The notes under the pieces were generated by a model. It did no database searches. It had not been told where the DNA came from and saw nothing but the letters and a program-made list of their open reading frames with translations. From positions 9,858 through 68,801 of the forward strand of contig MU129172.1 of NCBI GenBank assembly GCA_014904985.1: 58,944 nucleotides of DNA, in the 5' to 3' direction. The DNA comes from Hydnum rufescens UP504. Lineage: Eukaryota > Basidiomycota > Agaricomycetes > Cantharellales > Hydnaceae. Numbering within the stretch: position 1 is the stretch's first letter; every line of letters starts with the position of its first letter. This document shows, one piece after another, positions 12,301 through 22,690 of this stretch. Position numbers and translations under genes: made by a program.

Positions 12301-13196
12301 CGTAATCTCACAGGAGCTTTCAGGAGTAAGGCAGTAGGTACGTCATTTCCTTTCGAGTGAAGGCTTTCCGAAACTCATGAGCAACTTTGCTTCATACTCC
12401 TAGACCATAACACTATGGAGCATACAACAAAAGCATTGAAGAGACGCTATCGCTCCGTCAAGAGTCTTGTTGCGGACTATAACAAACGGCGACTTAATAT
12501 GATGAAGCTTCGTGGTCGGGGTGGGATCTCAAAGAATGCAATAATACCTCCACCTATCGATATGAAGGGTCTTTTTGGCCTTGATGTCAACAATGATATC
12601 TGGCAGGATATTGGACTCGCCGATGATGAGTTTGATGGAACTGTTCCCCCTTGGCTTGGGGATGAGGATGTCCGAAATGGCATCCGGCTCATGCAAGAGG
12701 TGGTAAATTGTCGCGACGAGCTTTATCTATGCGACCGAGAAAGCTACTCGCTGCAGCAATGGTTTGAAGACGAATCTGCTGCATTGATGGCAGCTTCAAA
12801 TGCATGTCAAGGTGTGTTTGTATGGTTTTCCTCCCAGCTTTCTGAGGCCCTAATTGTGTATAAATTATTCCAGATGATGATCTTAAGTTCTTCCTTCGAG
12901 AACACATTCAAACCCTCTGTGATTTGGGGAAGAGGTGGGGTCAGGCTATTGATGCTTTGAATGTGGCTCTGCCTGGCGAGTTGAGGGGTTCCCAAAGGCA
13001 CACAAATTCACAATCAGGTGGTGTCTCCCTGGTTTTTGAAGTGGACAGCTCGGATGATGAGGAGGATTTTGAACTTGAACCTCCACTTGTGCTTGCTGAT
13101 AGTGCAATCCTTGCTGCTGCTGACTATACCCATCAGCAGGGACTCTCAAGTGATGAAGGTAGTCAGTCTAATGGCACTGACAGTGAGGATGAGTGA
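9390..13196 (+). CDS. KDZ transposase, CxC1-like N-terminus, intact, 4 exons, 1201 aa
   Basis: Exons 9390-10891, 10965-12337, 12404-12811 and 12874-13196 are joined by introns of 73, 66 and 62 nt (GTGAGT, GTACGT and GTGTGT donors, all ending in AG). The sum is 3606 nt, with no stop inside. Residues ~250-380 carry a cysteine cluster (CSCNCRG, CPCAPAPLQL, GLFPCSP) as in the CxC1 domain fused to KDZ transposases. CPLCFGG follows at ~486. The RNase H-like core shows LDACF (~508), CRHDRV, LYDVGCQ (~676), FHAYGHQW (~706) and GLTDGEGCERLWS (~735). By family analogy the Asp of LDACF, the Asp of LYDVGCQ and the Glu of GCERLW are the likely metal ligands. A coiled-coil region and an acidic Ser-rich tail follow. 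The protein should cut and insert its own element. It is CpG-rich and undamaged, unlike the copy at 43954. Confidence 0.9.
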
Positions 13197-13313
13197 TTCC
13201 TTGACTCTAGATATCTTTTTACTATGTGTACTACTATATCAATACCTAGTTTGTCTGTCCCTATATTGAACTCTAAGAAGTAAGGGGACTCCACTCTTAG
13301 AGACTCGGGCCAT
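13197..13313. other. 3' flank of the KDZ gene
   Basis: Short A/T-rich 3' flank with a possible 3' untranslated region (ctactatatcaatacc). No distinct poly(A) signal is certain. Confidence 0.4.
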
Positions 13314-13440
13314 ATGCACAGGGGCCCCTGCTGTACACACAGGGGCCCCTGCCATGCACACAGGGGCCCCTGCCATGCACACAGGGGCCCCTGCCATGCA
13401 CACAGGGGCCCCTGCTGCACATGCAGGGGCCCCTTCGGAG
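13314..13440. repeat. 21-bp tandem array of CAGGGGCCCCTG palindromes
   Basis: Six copies of acacaggggcccctgccatg plus one base, spaced 21 bp. Each contains the 12-bp palindrome CAGGGGCCCCTG. GGGGCCCC motifs continue in less regular form to 13570. The same palindrome recurs beside other elements in the window (27770-27792, 48900-49025). Confidence 0.85.
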
Positions 13441-13635
13441 TAGGGTCTGAGGCCATTTCTAGGCCTTAAACATGGCTGTGGGGCCCCTGGGGCCCCTACA
13501 TCAAGAGTGGGGGCCCCTCAGCATATGGGCATGGATGATAATCATACATGAGGGGTCCCTAGGGGCCCCATGGAAATGTATCTTATTAGACTAGATAAAT
13601 GCAAGGCTAATGATATCTAATTAGACATGGATAAT

Positions 13636-13648
13636 TGGCTGACCAGCC
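13636..13648 (-). other. Candidate KDZ-element terminus, TGGCTGACCAGCC
   Basis: TGGCTGACCAGCC lies about 440 bp 3' of the intact KDZ gene after an AT-rich stretch with gatatctaattaga. A closely similar TGGTTGACCAGCC lies about 310 bp 3' of the second KDZ gene (49091-49103), also after GGGGCCCC repeats and a taactaggta stretch. The shared order suggests a right terminal repeat. No target duplication was established. Confidence 0.4.
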
Positions 13649-13662
13649 TGGCAGGGTTTGAG

Positions 13663-14467
13663 ATCTAGAAAATAAGGGTGTTAGTTAAACATCAAAGCAT
13701 TGCAAGAAGAGCAGCTTATGCTGCTCTTCTTGCGCCACAAAAATCAAAACAAGCTTATCTTAGAGTACCACACACCCACTGCAGTGGGTGTGTGGCTCCC
13801 TATTTTCCTGTGCGGCCCAGTTTGCGGGTTCATGTTGGTTGTCAGTCATTTCGCAGTTTCATTCATGGGGGCAGGCCTTTGTTCAGCGGGTTTGGTGTTG
13901 TGGGGTTCAAGTTCAATATCTAGAAAAATGAACAGGTTAGTTAAATATTAAAGCATCGCAAGAAGAGCAGCTTACACTGCTCTTCTTGTGCCACAAAAAT
14001 AAAAAAAAATAAACAATAAAGACTTATCTTGAAGTACCACACACCCGCCACAGCGGGTGTGTGGTTCCTGGGGCCACTCATTGGCTCCATGTCATTTTGT
14101 GTGATGGTCCTTCTTCACTTGTGTGCTTTTTGTTTGGTGTGTGGGTTTTGGCATGCATTCATGTCATGGGCTGTCATTTTGGGGGGGTCAGGGCTCATTT
14201 GGTGGGGCTCCATTCCACTCGTTCTTTGTTGGGTGGTTCTTCTCTTCATTTCGTTGGTTGTAGGGCAGGGGATAACCTAGAAAAAATATTTATGTTAGTG
14301 AGAAATGAAAACCAGCACAAAAAGAGCAGCTTTTGCTGCTCTTTTTGTGTGGCTGGATATATTAGAGGGGGGGGACTCATCTTATAGACAACCACACACC
14401 TGCTGTAGTGGGTGTGGGGTTCGTGCAGCCATTCACTGGGTGTGTTGTCATCTGTTGTGGTCACGTT
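13663..14467. repeat. Three tandem twin-hairpin units
   Basis: Units start at 13663, 13918 and about 14275, each with (a)tctagaaaa or cctagaaaa then gttagt.aa. Each holds hairpin A (13702-13733, 13958-13991, 14316-14349) and 35-50 nt later hairpin B (13768-13795, 14037-14064, 14392-14419). Hairpin A in unit 1 has a 14-bp perfect stem (gcaagaagagcagc/gctgctcttcttgc) with loop ttat. Hairpin B in unit 1 is a perfect 28-nt palindrome (ccacacacccactg and its complement). Later units carry compensated or one-sided changes. The units do not code for protein. Confidence 0.85.
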
Positions 14468-14481
14468 GGTTGTGCTTGTTG

Positions 14482-14549
14482 TGTTGCTTGCATTGCTCAT
14501 GTTGCTCACGTTGCTCACATTGCTCATGTTGCTCACATTGGTCACCTTG
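14482..14549. repeat. 9-bp repeat ttgctcacg/a
   Basis: About seven copies of ttgctca(c/t)(a/g) run directly into the left end of the foldback element at 14548. Confidence 0.8.
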
Positions 14550-14874
14550 GTCAGCCAGTTATGACACCTACCTTAGGTGGAAAAACGAGGCATTTTTAAT
14601 ACCTAACTAGGTCCCAAGCAATATGGAACATAATTGGGTCCAACTCAGGGTCTTTAATACCCCTGGCTTACAGACTTTGGGCCCAAGTTGGGCCCATTTG
14701 TGGCTACCTTGGGCCCAACTTCACCTCATGCTGTAGTATGCCAAATATAGTAATTATGTTGGTGGTTGGGGACAGTTGGGGGTTAGGTTGGGGGTTGGGT
14801 GGGGGTTGGAGTTGGTGGTTAGGGTTGGGATTGTCTGGAGTGTGGTTGGGAACATCTACCCCCATGTCCAGTGA

Positions 14875-14891
14875 GGTTAGGGTTAGGGTTT
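14875..14891. repeat. Short interstitial TTAGGG run
   Basis: ggttagggttagggttt: two and a half telomere-type units, preceded by a G-rich strand (14758-14850) with many ttgggggtt runs. Too short to be a telomere. Confidence 0.6.
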
Positions 14892-15833
14892 GATCAATTA
14901 CATAATAATGTGCTTATGTAGTACACCATAAGTAGTTGCTTAAATAATCAATTTCCATATTTGGAAATATTACATAATCAACTTCCATATTTGGACATAT
15001 TACATAATCAATTTCTATATATGGATTACTACCTAATCAACTTCCATATTTGGAAATGTTACATAAGCTTCCATATTTGGAATAATTACCTAAGCTATTA
15101 TATACAGTTATATTACCTAATCTAATTATATAAGCAAAACAGTGGACAAAGGGGGGGGGCCCCAGGAGGGATTTGTTGAAAGCCTTGAGCCTTATATGTT
15201 CCTCAGAATGTCTGTGTGCAAGGCTGATCCCCAGTTGTGGGATGTTTGAGTGTCACTTAATACATCACTTGTAGTAAGTGACACTCAAACATCCCACAAC
15301 TGGGGATCAGCCTTGCACACAGACATTCTGAGGAACATATAAGGCTCAAGGCTTTCAACAAATCCCTCCTGGGGCCCCCCCCCTTTGTCTGCTTTTTTGC
15401 TTATATAATTAGATTAGTAATATACTGTATATAATAGCTTAGTAATTATTCCAAATATGGAAGCTTATGTAACATTTCCAAATATGGAAGTTGATTAGGT
15501 AGTAATCCAAATATAGAAATTGATTATGTAATATGTCCAAATATGGAAGTTGATTATGTAATATTTCCAAATATGGAAATTGGTTATGTAATATGTCTAA
15601 ATATGGAAATTGGCTATGGATGCTTATATAATATTGATTATATAATACATTATGTTGCTATTTATGGTTAGGACCAGTTGGGCCTAGTTGGGCCCAAATT
15701 TGGGCCCACATCTTGCTCAGGGGTAGGCTAATCAATTGTTTGGGCCAGAGTTGGGCCCAACTATATACAGACCTCCATAGGTATCAAATCTGCCCCAGAT
15801 TGGTACCTAAGATAGGTATAAAAAGTGGCTGAC

Positions 15834-16445
15834 TGTCAGAGTTTGTCTGTTTCCTGGTTAATTCTGGATTTGTTTCCGGATTTGTTCCAGTTTGTTTCCA
15901 GTTTGTCCCCGCCTCCGTTTCATTTCCCCTTCATTTCCTCGTTTCCTTTACTTCCGGTTCTCACACACTTACCCCTGGCCCTGTCCCTGTCCCCTCCACT
16001 TTCCGTCCCCTGCCTGCTCCCCCTCTTGTGCCTGCCCCCCTGTAACCACTTCTCATTAAGCGATCAATCCCCCGTAGTATAGGAACTATGTATAAGTAGT
16101 CCAGGGCGAAATCCAGAGATTCAGCTTTGGTCTCTCAGGATTTCCGCTTCCACTCCGGACTACAGGTTAGCCTCACTGTACCTATTCCCTTAATGTTAAT
16201 CTCAGGATTTCCGCTTCCACTCCGGACTACAGTCCGAGTACTTCCCAGTTGACTCTGTGAGCTTAAGGACCGCTGTACTCGTTTCCGCCTAGTCCCTTCT
16301 GGGCTGCTGGATTGCCTCTCTGTCTCAATCTCGTTATCTCGTTCTTGCCCAGATTCTCCTGGACTTAGCCAGACTCACGCCAGACTTAGTCGGAGTTATC
16401 TGTGTTTATATTGTCTGGTGCTCTCGTCGCAGCGTGGCCCTGACA
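15834..16445 (+). repeat. Solo LTR of the gypsy family seen at 33450
   Basis: It begins TGTCAGAG and ends CCTGACA, and is flanked by the direct duplication CTGAC at 15829-15833 and 16446-16450. The sequence matches the LTR at 33450-33996 in opposite orientation. It is 65 bp longer because ctcaggatttccgcttcc is tandemly duplicated with a 67-bp period (16136 and 16203). A TATA-like tatgtataagtagt lies near 16087. Confidence 0.92.
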
Positions 16446-16454
16446 CTGACCAGC

Positions 16455-16769
16455 CTGCCCCAGGTGATTTCATGGCATCAGACAAGGGGCCCATAGGGCC
16501 CTTGGCCCCCAAGCTTAGCCTTCTGGCATCTGGCCATGTATGATACCAGAAGTTCAAGGTCCTGCATGAGACCAGCCAGAGAAGAGAACTTTCAACCAAT
16601 GTTAATTATCTGGGGTGGGACCTAATCACAAGGTGATATTATGGGCAGATTAATTAATATGAAGTCCACAAAAGGGTTAGAGGGGTTGGAAGGATGAAAG
16701 GGAGGTATTATCATAGCAAATTAGTGAAAATACAAGTCCCAACCATTTCCTGATTGGAATCCATTCAGG
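16455..16769. repeat. Second copy of the 1-345 repeat
   Basis: Homology to 1-330 runs up to the base before the LTR at 16770. On the minus strand the last codons read LNGFQSGNGWDLYFH then TAA, parallel to PNGFQSGSAWDSYLQ at 268-330. This looks like a paralogous gene end into which an LTR element inserted, or a gene 3' end captured by an element. Confidence 0.75.
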
Positions 16770-17402
16770 TGTTACAAGTCATACCTGCAACCTCAATAAT
16801 GTATGCAAAATTATGGCAACTATCCTGAAATCACATGATGTCACCTCCTTGACCATTGTGTAACCTTACCTTTGCACTGACCACTCATCCCCCTCCACAT
16901 ATCCTCCATGTATGTGCCATGTATGCACCATGTATTCCCCTTCACCCTTCTTGGTAATTGCCTTAGTAATTCCCCCTTGATCTTTAGTATATAAGTAGTC
17001 ACTCCTTGTACTCTCACTCCCTAGAAGATCAAGAATATATTGTATTTGATTGACCTTTCACTCTTGCAAAGACCCTCAATACTCATGACCCTCTCAAATC
17101 CTCATATTAAGTTTCACTGTGAATCAGTCTTCCCCACTCTGCTCCTCTTGTGCACTCATCTGTTGTAACCCTTAACAGTATTCTCAATCTAAACAACTGA
17201 TTCTCCTTACAACTTGATATGCCTACCACTTGACAAACTCAACAGCTGGTCTCCAATGACTATGGCAAAGACACAGCCACTGCTGAGACTGCATTCACCC
17301 TCTCCTCCCCAGTCATCCTCAATGCTCTGATGACTCTGTGGACAATGCATTCCACAATGCAAACCCCACCCAGCACCATGCAGTGACTTCCAATGGGAAA
17401 TC
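16770..17402 (+). mobile_element. 5' LTR and start of gag of an LTR element, cut by copia
   Basis: The LTR is 16770-17177 (TGTTACAAG to CCCTTAACA, 408 bp) with TATA-like agtatataagtagt. It is the same family as the solo LTR at 30291-30747. An ATG at 17219 opens a gag-like frame (QLVSNDYGKDTATAETAF) containing a TGA at the fifth codon where CGA is plausible. The frame is interrupted by the copia element at 17403. A few codons resume at 22467 before the sequence decays. No left-right target duplication can be tested because the rest of the element is absent. Confidence 0.7.
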
Positions 17403-17691
17403 TGTTGAGATGTGGCAGGTATTCCATTTGATATTCCATTTCCCTGATTGACACATTTGTTATTTGCCCCTATTCCTTATCTGGTTAGCACCAGTTATGG
17501 CATCTGGTGATCTCAGCCCAGATGCCCTATATATACCTTGGAGTTCTGGAGGCAGTCCCTCAGTTTGACACCTCCGAACTCCAGGTATTTCCCTCTTTTC
17601 TTCTCACTTATGTATATATCTGTGTTCTCAGTTTGACACCTCTGAACTCCAGATATCACCCTTTGTGTGATTCCGCTGTAGACCCTTCTCA
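17403..17691 (+). repeat. Copia 5' LTR
   Basis: Starts TGTTGAGATG and ends GACCCTTCTCA. It contains a TATA-like ctatatatacc and two copies of agtttgacacctc.gaactccag. By eye it differs from the 3' LTR at 11 positions, all transitions. Confidence 0.93.
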
Positions 17692-17703
17692 GGTTATGGG
17701 CCC
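17692..17703 (+). other. Copia primer-binding site
   Basis: ggttatgggccc follows the LTR directly. The copia at 27962 has ggttatgggcac in the same place. Position and sequence fit priming by an initiator methionine tRNA (or a half-molecule of it), as in many copia elements. Confidence 0.6.
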
Positions 17704-17811
17704 ATCCCTCTAGCCATACCAATACTGTCTTCAGCGCTTACCTCTCTCTCCATCTCTCAAGTTCACTTCACTTTCTAACCACTCATCTTCACACACCTCC
17801 ACCTCCTTCCA

Positions 17812-18716
17812 ATGTCTTCTGATTCTCGGAAATTCTCATTTCCTCCCCTCAACAATACCAACTATCATCAATGGGCAGAATCAATGGAGGCCTACCTTCG
17901 CACTATTGGTGCCTGGAGATGAATGCAGCCATCCTACACCTCCCCTCATGATGGAAAAGAGCTTGACGAACTACCTTGACAAGCTTGAAGCTGCAGCCAG
18001 TGCCATCCTCCTTGCTTGTGAGCCTGAGCAACATGGAATCATTATTCCCCACAAAGGGGACCCTCAGAAGATGTGGGATGCTCTTCACTCCCATCATGAG
18101 ACCAAATCTGCTGGTTCTCACTTCCTTGCCTATTCCACCCTCCTCTCCATCCACATGGCTCCTGATGAGTCTGTGCAAAAATTCTCTGGTCGAGTCAATG
18201 ATGCCCTTCGTGCTGTCAAGGATCTTCATCCAGAAACCTTCACCATGGATTCCTTTGATGAGGAACTGGCCACTATGGCCCTCCTTCGCGGTGCCTCTGA
18301 TACCTATCAAGAGCTCACCACTGCTCTCCTGGCCCAGGATACTCTCACCAAGGCCAAGGTGACAAATGCCTTCAAAAATGAAGAGCTCCTTTGTGCTGCT
18401 GCCCGTGACTCCACTTCCTCCTCTACATCCTCTTCCCTCAAAGTCACCACTCCTCCACCACCTCCCACATCATCATCCCCCAAATGTGATTTCTGTGGGG
18501 GAAAAGGTCATGTCCAGAATGACTGCAGTCGTTTCAAGGCTGCCAAGGGAAAGGCTCAAGAGGAATGCCTTGCTCACTTTAAGGGCAAAAAGGCCAACTC
18601 CAATGTTGCCAAGGCAGAAGACTCCCTTACCGAGTTTGCTGGAAGTGCAAGTCCTCGCTCTCCCTCCTCCTCCTCTCCAGCCTCTGACTCTTGGAATGCA
18701 GACACAGGGCCACTTC
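17812..18716 (+). pseudogene. Copia gag, frameshifted
   Basis: The ATG at 17812 begins MSSDSRKFSFPPLNNTNYHQ, a typical copia gag start, and runs into TGA at about 17921. The frame then shifts, and the rest of gag (about 17935-18716) follows in another frame. It has the UBN2-type region (KMWDALHSHHETKSAG, LLSIHMAPDESVQKFSGRV, MALLRGASDTYQELTTALL). A zinc knuckle CDFCGGKGHVQNDC (CX2CX4HX4C) binds element RNA in intact relatives. It ends at the Asp-Thr-Gly protease site, where a second frameshift occurs. Confidence 0.88.
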
Positions 18717-20460
18717 TCATATGACACCCCACCGTCATTGGTTTGTGTCATATTCCCCTTGCAATATTCCTATTCGTCTAGCAAATGATGAAGTCATTAG
18801 AGCTGCTGGAGTTGGAACTGTGGAGTTTAGGCCCATGAAGGATGGTCATCCTCTACAATCTGTTGTCTTTAGTCATGTTCTCCATGTTCCATCCATTGCC
18901 AACAATCTATTATCCGTGCTATCCCTCACCTGTCATCATGGATTCACTGTCACCATACACCAAAGACATATGGATTTTAAACAAGGCCAGACCCTTCATT
19001 TCATGGCCACCATACAAGACAACAATGTGGCCTATTTGGATGGAAGGACTATCTCCCAGGAGACAGCACACTCTGTTCAGGTGCCCAAAGACTGAGACCT
19101 GTGGCATCGTCGTCTGGGTCACATTGGCCATGCCCGACTAAAAGAGCTAGTTGGAAAGAACCTTGTCACAGGACTCAAAATTGACAGTTCTACCCCTTTC
19201 CCTGCCATTTGTGAGGCATGCATCCTTGGAAAGCAGCACAGAGACCCTTTCCCAAAAGTGACCACATCCCGTCGTTCTAAACCCCTTGAACTTGTCCACT
19301 CTGATCTTCATGGTCCTACCCCTGTTTGAACCTCCTCTGGATACCGGTATTGGGTCACCTTCATTGATGATGCCACTTGTTATCACTTTGTCTACCTATT
19401 GAAGACTAAGGATGAGATGTTTGCTGCTTTCAAGCAATTTAAGGCCCTTGCTGAGAACCAAACTGGAAGGACCATCAAGGCACTTAGAGATGACAAGGGT
19501 GGGGAGTATATGTCCAAGCAGTGGGAGGCATTCATGCAGGAACATGGGATTGCCCATGAGCACACTACTAGGGCCACCCCCCAGCAGAATGGAGTGGCTG
19601 AAATCACAAACCGCATTCTGGAGAATGGAATCACTTCCATGCTCAGTGCTGCCCACCTCCCTGCTTCCTTCTGGGGTGAAGCCCTGTCGACTTTCCTCCA
19701 TGTCCTAAACCATTCCCCCACATCAGCACACCCTGGGAAAACCCCCTACCAAGCATGGCATGGGAAAATACCCTCTGTAGACCACCTTCATGTGTTTGGA
19801 TGTCGAGCATATGTGCATGTCCAAAAGGACCAACGGAAGGGTTTTGAGGCCAAATCCCTGAAGTGCATTTTTATTGGCTACCCACCTGACTACAAGGGCT
19901 GGCAATGCTATAACCCTGCCACTAAGACCATCATCATCAGCCGGGATATTATATTTGATGAGAGTCAGCTGCCTGGGACATCTCTTACCTCAGAGAACCC
20001 CCAGTACACTCCCCTCTTCATCCCCCCTGACCTGCCACCACATTCAGTGGGAGCACCTGTTCCTGCTACCCCTGAGACCTCCCCTCACCCAGGTTCCCCA
20101 CCTCCCCTGGATCCTCCTCTGATCCCTGCCACTGCCCAAGAGGCTCCCCCTCTGTCACCTAGTCCTCCTCCACAATCCACCCCTTCCCCAGGTGCCCAAG
20201 CACCACTTCCTGCCCCTGCATTGGCACCACCTCCTCCTGATCCCCCCCTTCGTTGCTCAACTCATGCTTGTGCCCCCCCAGGTGAATGGTGGAAGGTGGA
20301 CATGTCCAGACTGCACACCACTACACCTGAACCAGATGTTGCCACATCTCCAGAAGCTGCAGATAGTGTGGACACTTCTGGGTACCCAGCACAGCCAACC
20401 CGCCCATTATGGGTGGATCCGGCAATTTCCAGGGATTTAGCACAGCCAACCCGCCGAATG
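18691..20460 (+). pseudogene. Copia protease-integrase segment with TGA stops
   Basis: The frame picks up at the protease (NADTG at the end of the previous frame, then SHMTPHRHWF and LLSVLSLTCHHGF). It passes the GAG-pre-integrase HHCC region (DLWHRRLGH, CEACILGKQH) and the integrase core (HSDLHGP, FIDDATCYHFVYLLK, RDDKGGEYMSKQWEAF). The core continues with TPQQNGVAE and the FGCRAYVH C-terminal region. TGA stops at 19093-19095, 19327-19329 and 20461-20463 interrupt it. At the first two, Arg (CGA) is the expected residue. A proline-rich linker ends the segment. Confidence 0.9.
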
Positions 20461-20499
20461 TGAGCGGAACCGGAAATTTCCGGAAATTTGGCACAGCCA
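20388..20499. repeat. 51-bp tandem duplication in the copia linker
   Basis: gcacagcca recurs at 20389, 20440 and 20491, a 51-bp (17-codon) period covering the integrase-RT linker. The second unit carries the TGA at 20461. The corresponding part of the antisense copia copy could not be checked for it. Confidence 0.75.
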
Positions 20500-22107
20500 C
20501 AGGATGTTCAACTTCAAAACCTCAACTCAGCTCACAGGGCTCTCAGCACTGAGGAGATGATTGAGTATGCCTTTCTTTCAGGAGGAGTCGAACCTCATTC
20601 ATACAAGGAGGCCATCAAGGCAGATGATTCTCACAAGTGGTTGGAGGCTGCCCAAGTCGAGTACAGGGCCATAATGGACAACAACACCTGGGACCTTGTC
20701 CCACTTCCACAAGGCTGGAAAGCTATTGGTTCCCATTGGGTATTCAAGATCAAGGAGAATGCAGATGGCTCTATTGAGAGGTACAAGGCTCGTCTTGTTG
20801 CTCAGGGCTTCTCCCAAAAACCCCACCTTGACTATACTGAAACTTTTGCCCCTGTGGCCAAGTTTGCCTCCCTCTGTGCCATCCTTGCCATTGCTGCCAT
20901 TGAAGACATGGTCATTGACCACATGGATGTCTCCTCTGCCTTCCTAAATGGTGATCTTGAGGAGGAAATTTACATGGCTCAACCAGAGGGGTTCATTCCA
21001 AAGGGGAAGGAAGGACTGGTCTGTCATCTCAGGAAACCACTCTATGGTCTGAAGCAAAGCCCTCGGCAGTGGTACAAGAAACTGAATGAGCTCTTCATGG
21101 AGCTTGGTTTCAAGAGGATCCAATCTGATCACTCACTCTTTGTGTGGGCTCAGAACAAGATCAAAATCATCATTCCAGTCTATGTGGATGATCTTACCAT
21201 TGCCTGCAATGACCAGGCCACACGACTTCATGTCAAGACTGAACTTCAGAAACGTTTCAAGATGAGGGACCTGGGCAGTCTCTCCTATCTCATTGGAGTT
21301 CAAATCAGTTGGGACCGCCCAAATCACAAGATGTACCTGTCCCAACAAAAACACATTCATGACATCCTTGAACGTTTCCACCAGTCAAATGCTCAGCCTG
21401 TCTCCACCCCCCTTGATCCCAACATCCACCTCTCCAAAGACATGTCTCCCAAGACCCCTGAGGAGGTTGAATACATGAAAAGGGTTCCCTACCTCAGTGC
21501 TGTGGGAAGTCTGATGTACCTTGCAGTTGGGACCCATCCAGACATTGCCTATGCAGTGGGAGTCCTGAGCAGGTTCAACTCATGTGCAGGACCCCAGCAC
21601 TGGAAGGCAGTCCAAAGAGTTTTACAATGTCTTTGTGGGACCTCAGATCTTGTCTTGGAATATGGTCCATCTTCATATGGGTCCCAGCTCACAGGCTACT
21701 CAGATGCTGATCATGGTGGTGATGTGGACAGTGGGTGTTCTACCAATGGCTATGCATTCTTCATAGGATCTAGCTGTGTGAATTGGAGCAGCAAAAGGCA
21801 AACAGTGGTTGCTCGGTCAACTACAGAGGCCGAATACATTGCATCCAACCATGCAGGAGCTGAGGCCATCTGGCTGAGGCAATTCCTCCAGGAGCTTGGT
21901 TACCCCCCAACTGGGCCAACAACCATCTATGCCGACAACCAGTCTGCAATTGCTGTTGCTAAAAATCCAGAGCACCATGGACGAATGAAGCACCTTCTCC
22001 TGTCCTACCACTGGATTCATGACCAGGTGGAATTGGGGACTATTCAACTTGAATATGTTCTTACTACAGAGATGACTGCAGACATCTTCACCAAGGGGTT
22101 GGTGTGA
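20488..22107 (+). pseudogene. Copia reverse transcriptase and RNase H, open frame
   Basis: 539 codons without a stop, in the same frame as the integrase. RT motifs: [64 protein letters not shown] and the catalytic VYVDDLTIA. RNase H motifs: GYSDADHGGD, STTEAEYIA and YADNQSAIAVAKNP, ending in ADIFTKGLV, the usual copia C-terminus. RT copies element RNA into DNA, and RNase H removes the RNA strand. This domain is structurally intact, but the polyprotein upstream is broken. Confidence 0.92.
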
Positions 22108-22172
22108 GTGAAGCATGAGGAATGCTGCAAAAGATTGGGGTTGGTAAGGCTAGGAGGCAAATAAAGTGGGAG

Positions 22173-22461
22173 TGTTGGGATGTGGCGGGTATTCCATTTG
22201 ATATTCCATTTCCCTGATTGACACATTTGTTATTTGCCCCTATTCCTTATCTGGTTAGCACCAGTTATGGCATCCAGTGATCTCGGCCTGGATGCCCTAT
22301 ATATACCTTGGAGTTCTGGAGGCAGTCCCTCAGTTTGACACCTCCAAACTCCAGGTATTTCCCTCTTTTCTTCTCACTTATGTATATATCTGTGTTCTCA
22401 GTTTGACACCTCTGAACTCCAGATATCACCCTTCATGTGATTCCACTGTAGACCCTTCTCA
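22173..22461 (+). repeat. Copia 3' LTR
   Basis: Starts TGTTGGGATG and ends GACCCTTCTCA, preceded by a purine-rich tract (aggaggcaaataaagtgggag). Of its 11 differences from the 5' LTR, about 10 sit where CA in one copy faces CG or TG in the other. Confidence 0.93.
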
Positions 22462-22690
22462 AAATCCTCCCATCACCACTCTGATGCAGAATGATAGTGT
22501 GCTGCTCTTGAGCATTCATTGCATGATGCACCTTAGGCAATCCAATTTCCATGTCTAATTAGGTGGTCTGTTTCTGGTAGAATAGTGTGTCTAATAGACT
22601 CATGAGCCCATGACCCCACATGTCTTCTGAACCCACCATGGACCCATGGGCCCATGCCACAGGATTTTTTAGACACTGGCCCCATGAGAG
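22462..22690. other. Remnant between two copia copies
   Basis: 229 bp starting with the AAATC target duplicate. It should be the far side of the LTR element begun at 16770. No coding signal survives beyond a few codons. It includes several gtctaat/catgagccc motifs. Confidence 0.4.

Larger units (their letters stand above)
14548..16452. mobile_element. Foldback element, about 1.3 kb, split by a solo LTR
   Basis: The sequence is palindromic about a centre near 15265 (gtgtcactta...taagtgacac). Both arms carry gggcccaa-rich DNA, 30-bp repeats with ccatatttggaa, and an almost identical 110-bp core (ggggatcagccttg...). The outermost arms pair as tggtcagcca...ctaccttaggt against acctaagatagg...tggctgacca. 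A solo LTR with target duplication CTGAC sits in the right terminus, so the original end reads across 15833/16451. The ends match the motif found 3' of both KDZ genes. No coding sequence is present, so it would depend on a transposase elsewhere. Confidence 0.8.
17403..22461 (+). mobile_element. Complete Ty1/copia retrotransposon, degenerate coding
   Basis: 5059 bp, bounded by 289-bp LTRs and by the direct 5-bp duplication AAATC (17398-17402 and 22462-22466). Internal order is primer-binding site, gag, protease, integrase, reverse transcriptase, RNase H, purine tract, which is the copia order. It is inserted in the gag start of another LTR element. Coding regions contain two frameshifts and three TGA stops, so it is not autonomous. 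Confidence 0.95.

Noticed and set aside
14875..14891. Telomere
   Set aside because: Only about 2.5 TTAGGG units inside a foldback element.
16770..17177. Solo LTR
   Set aside because: Flanks (tcagg and gtatt) do not match, and a gag-like frame follows, so it is better read as the 5' LTR of an interrupted element.
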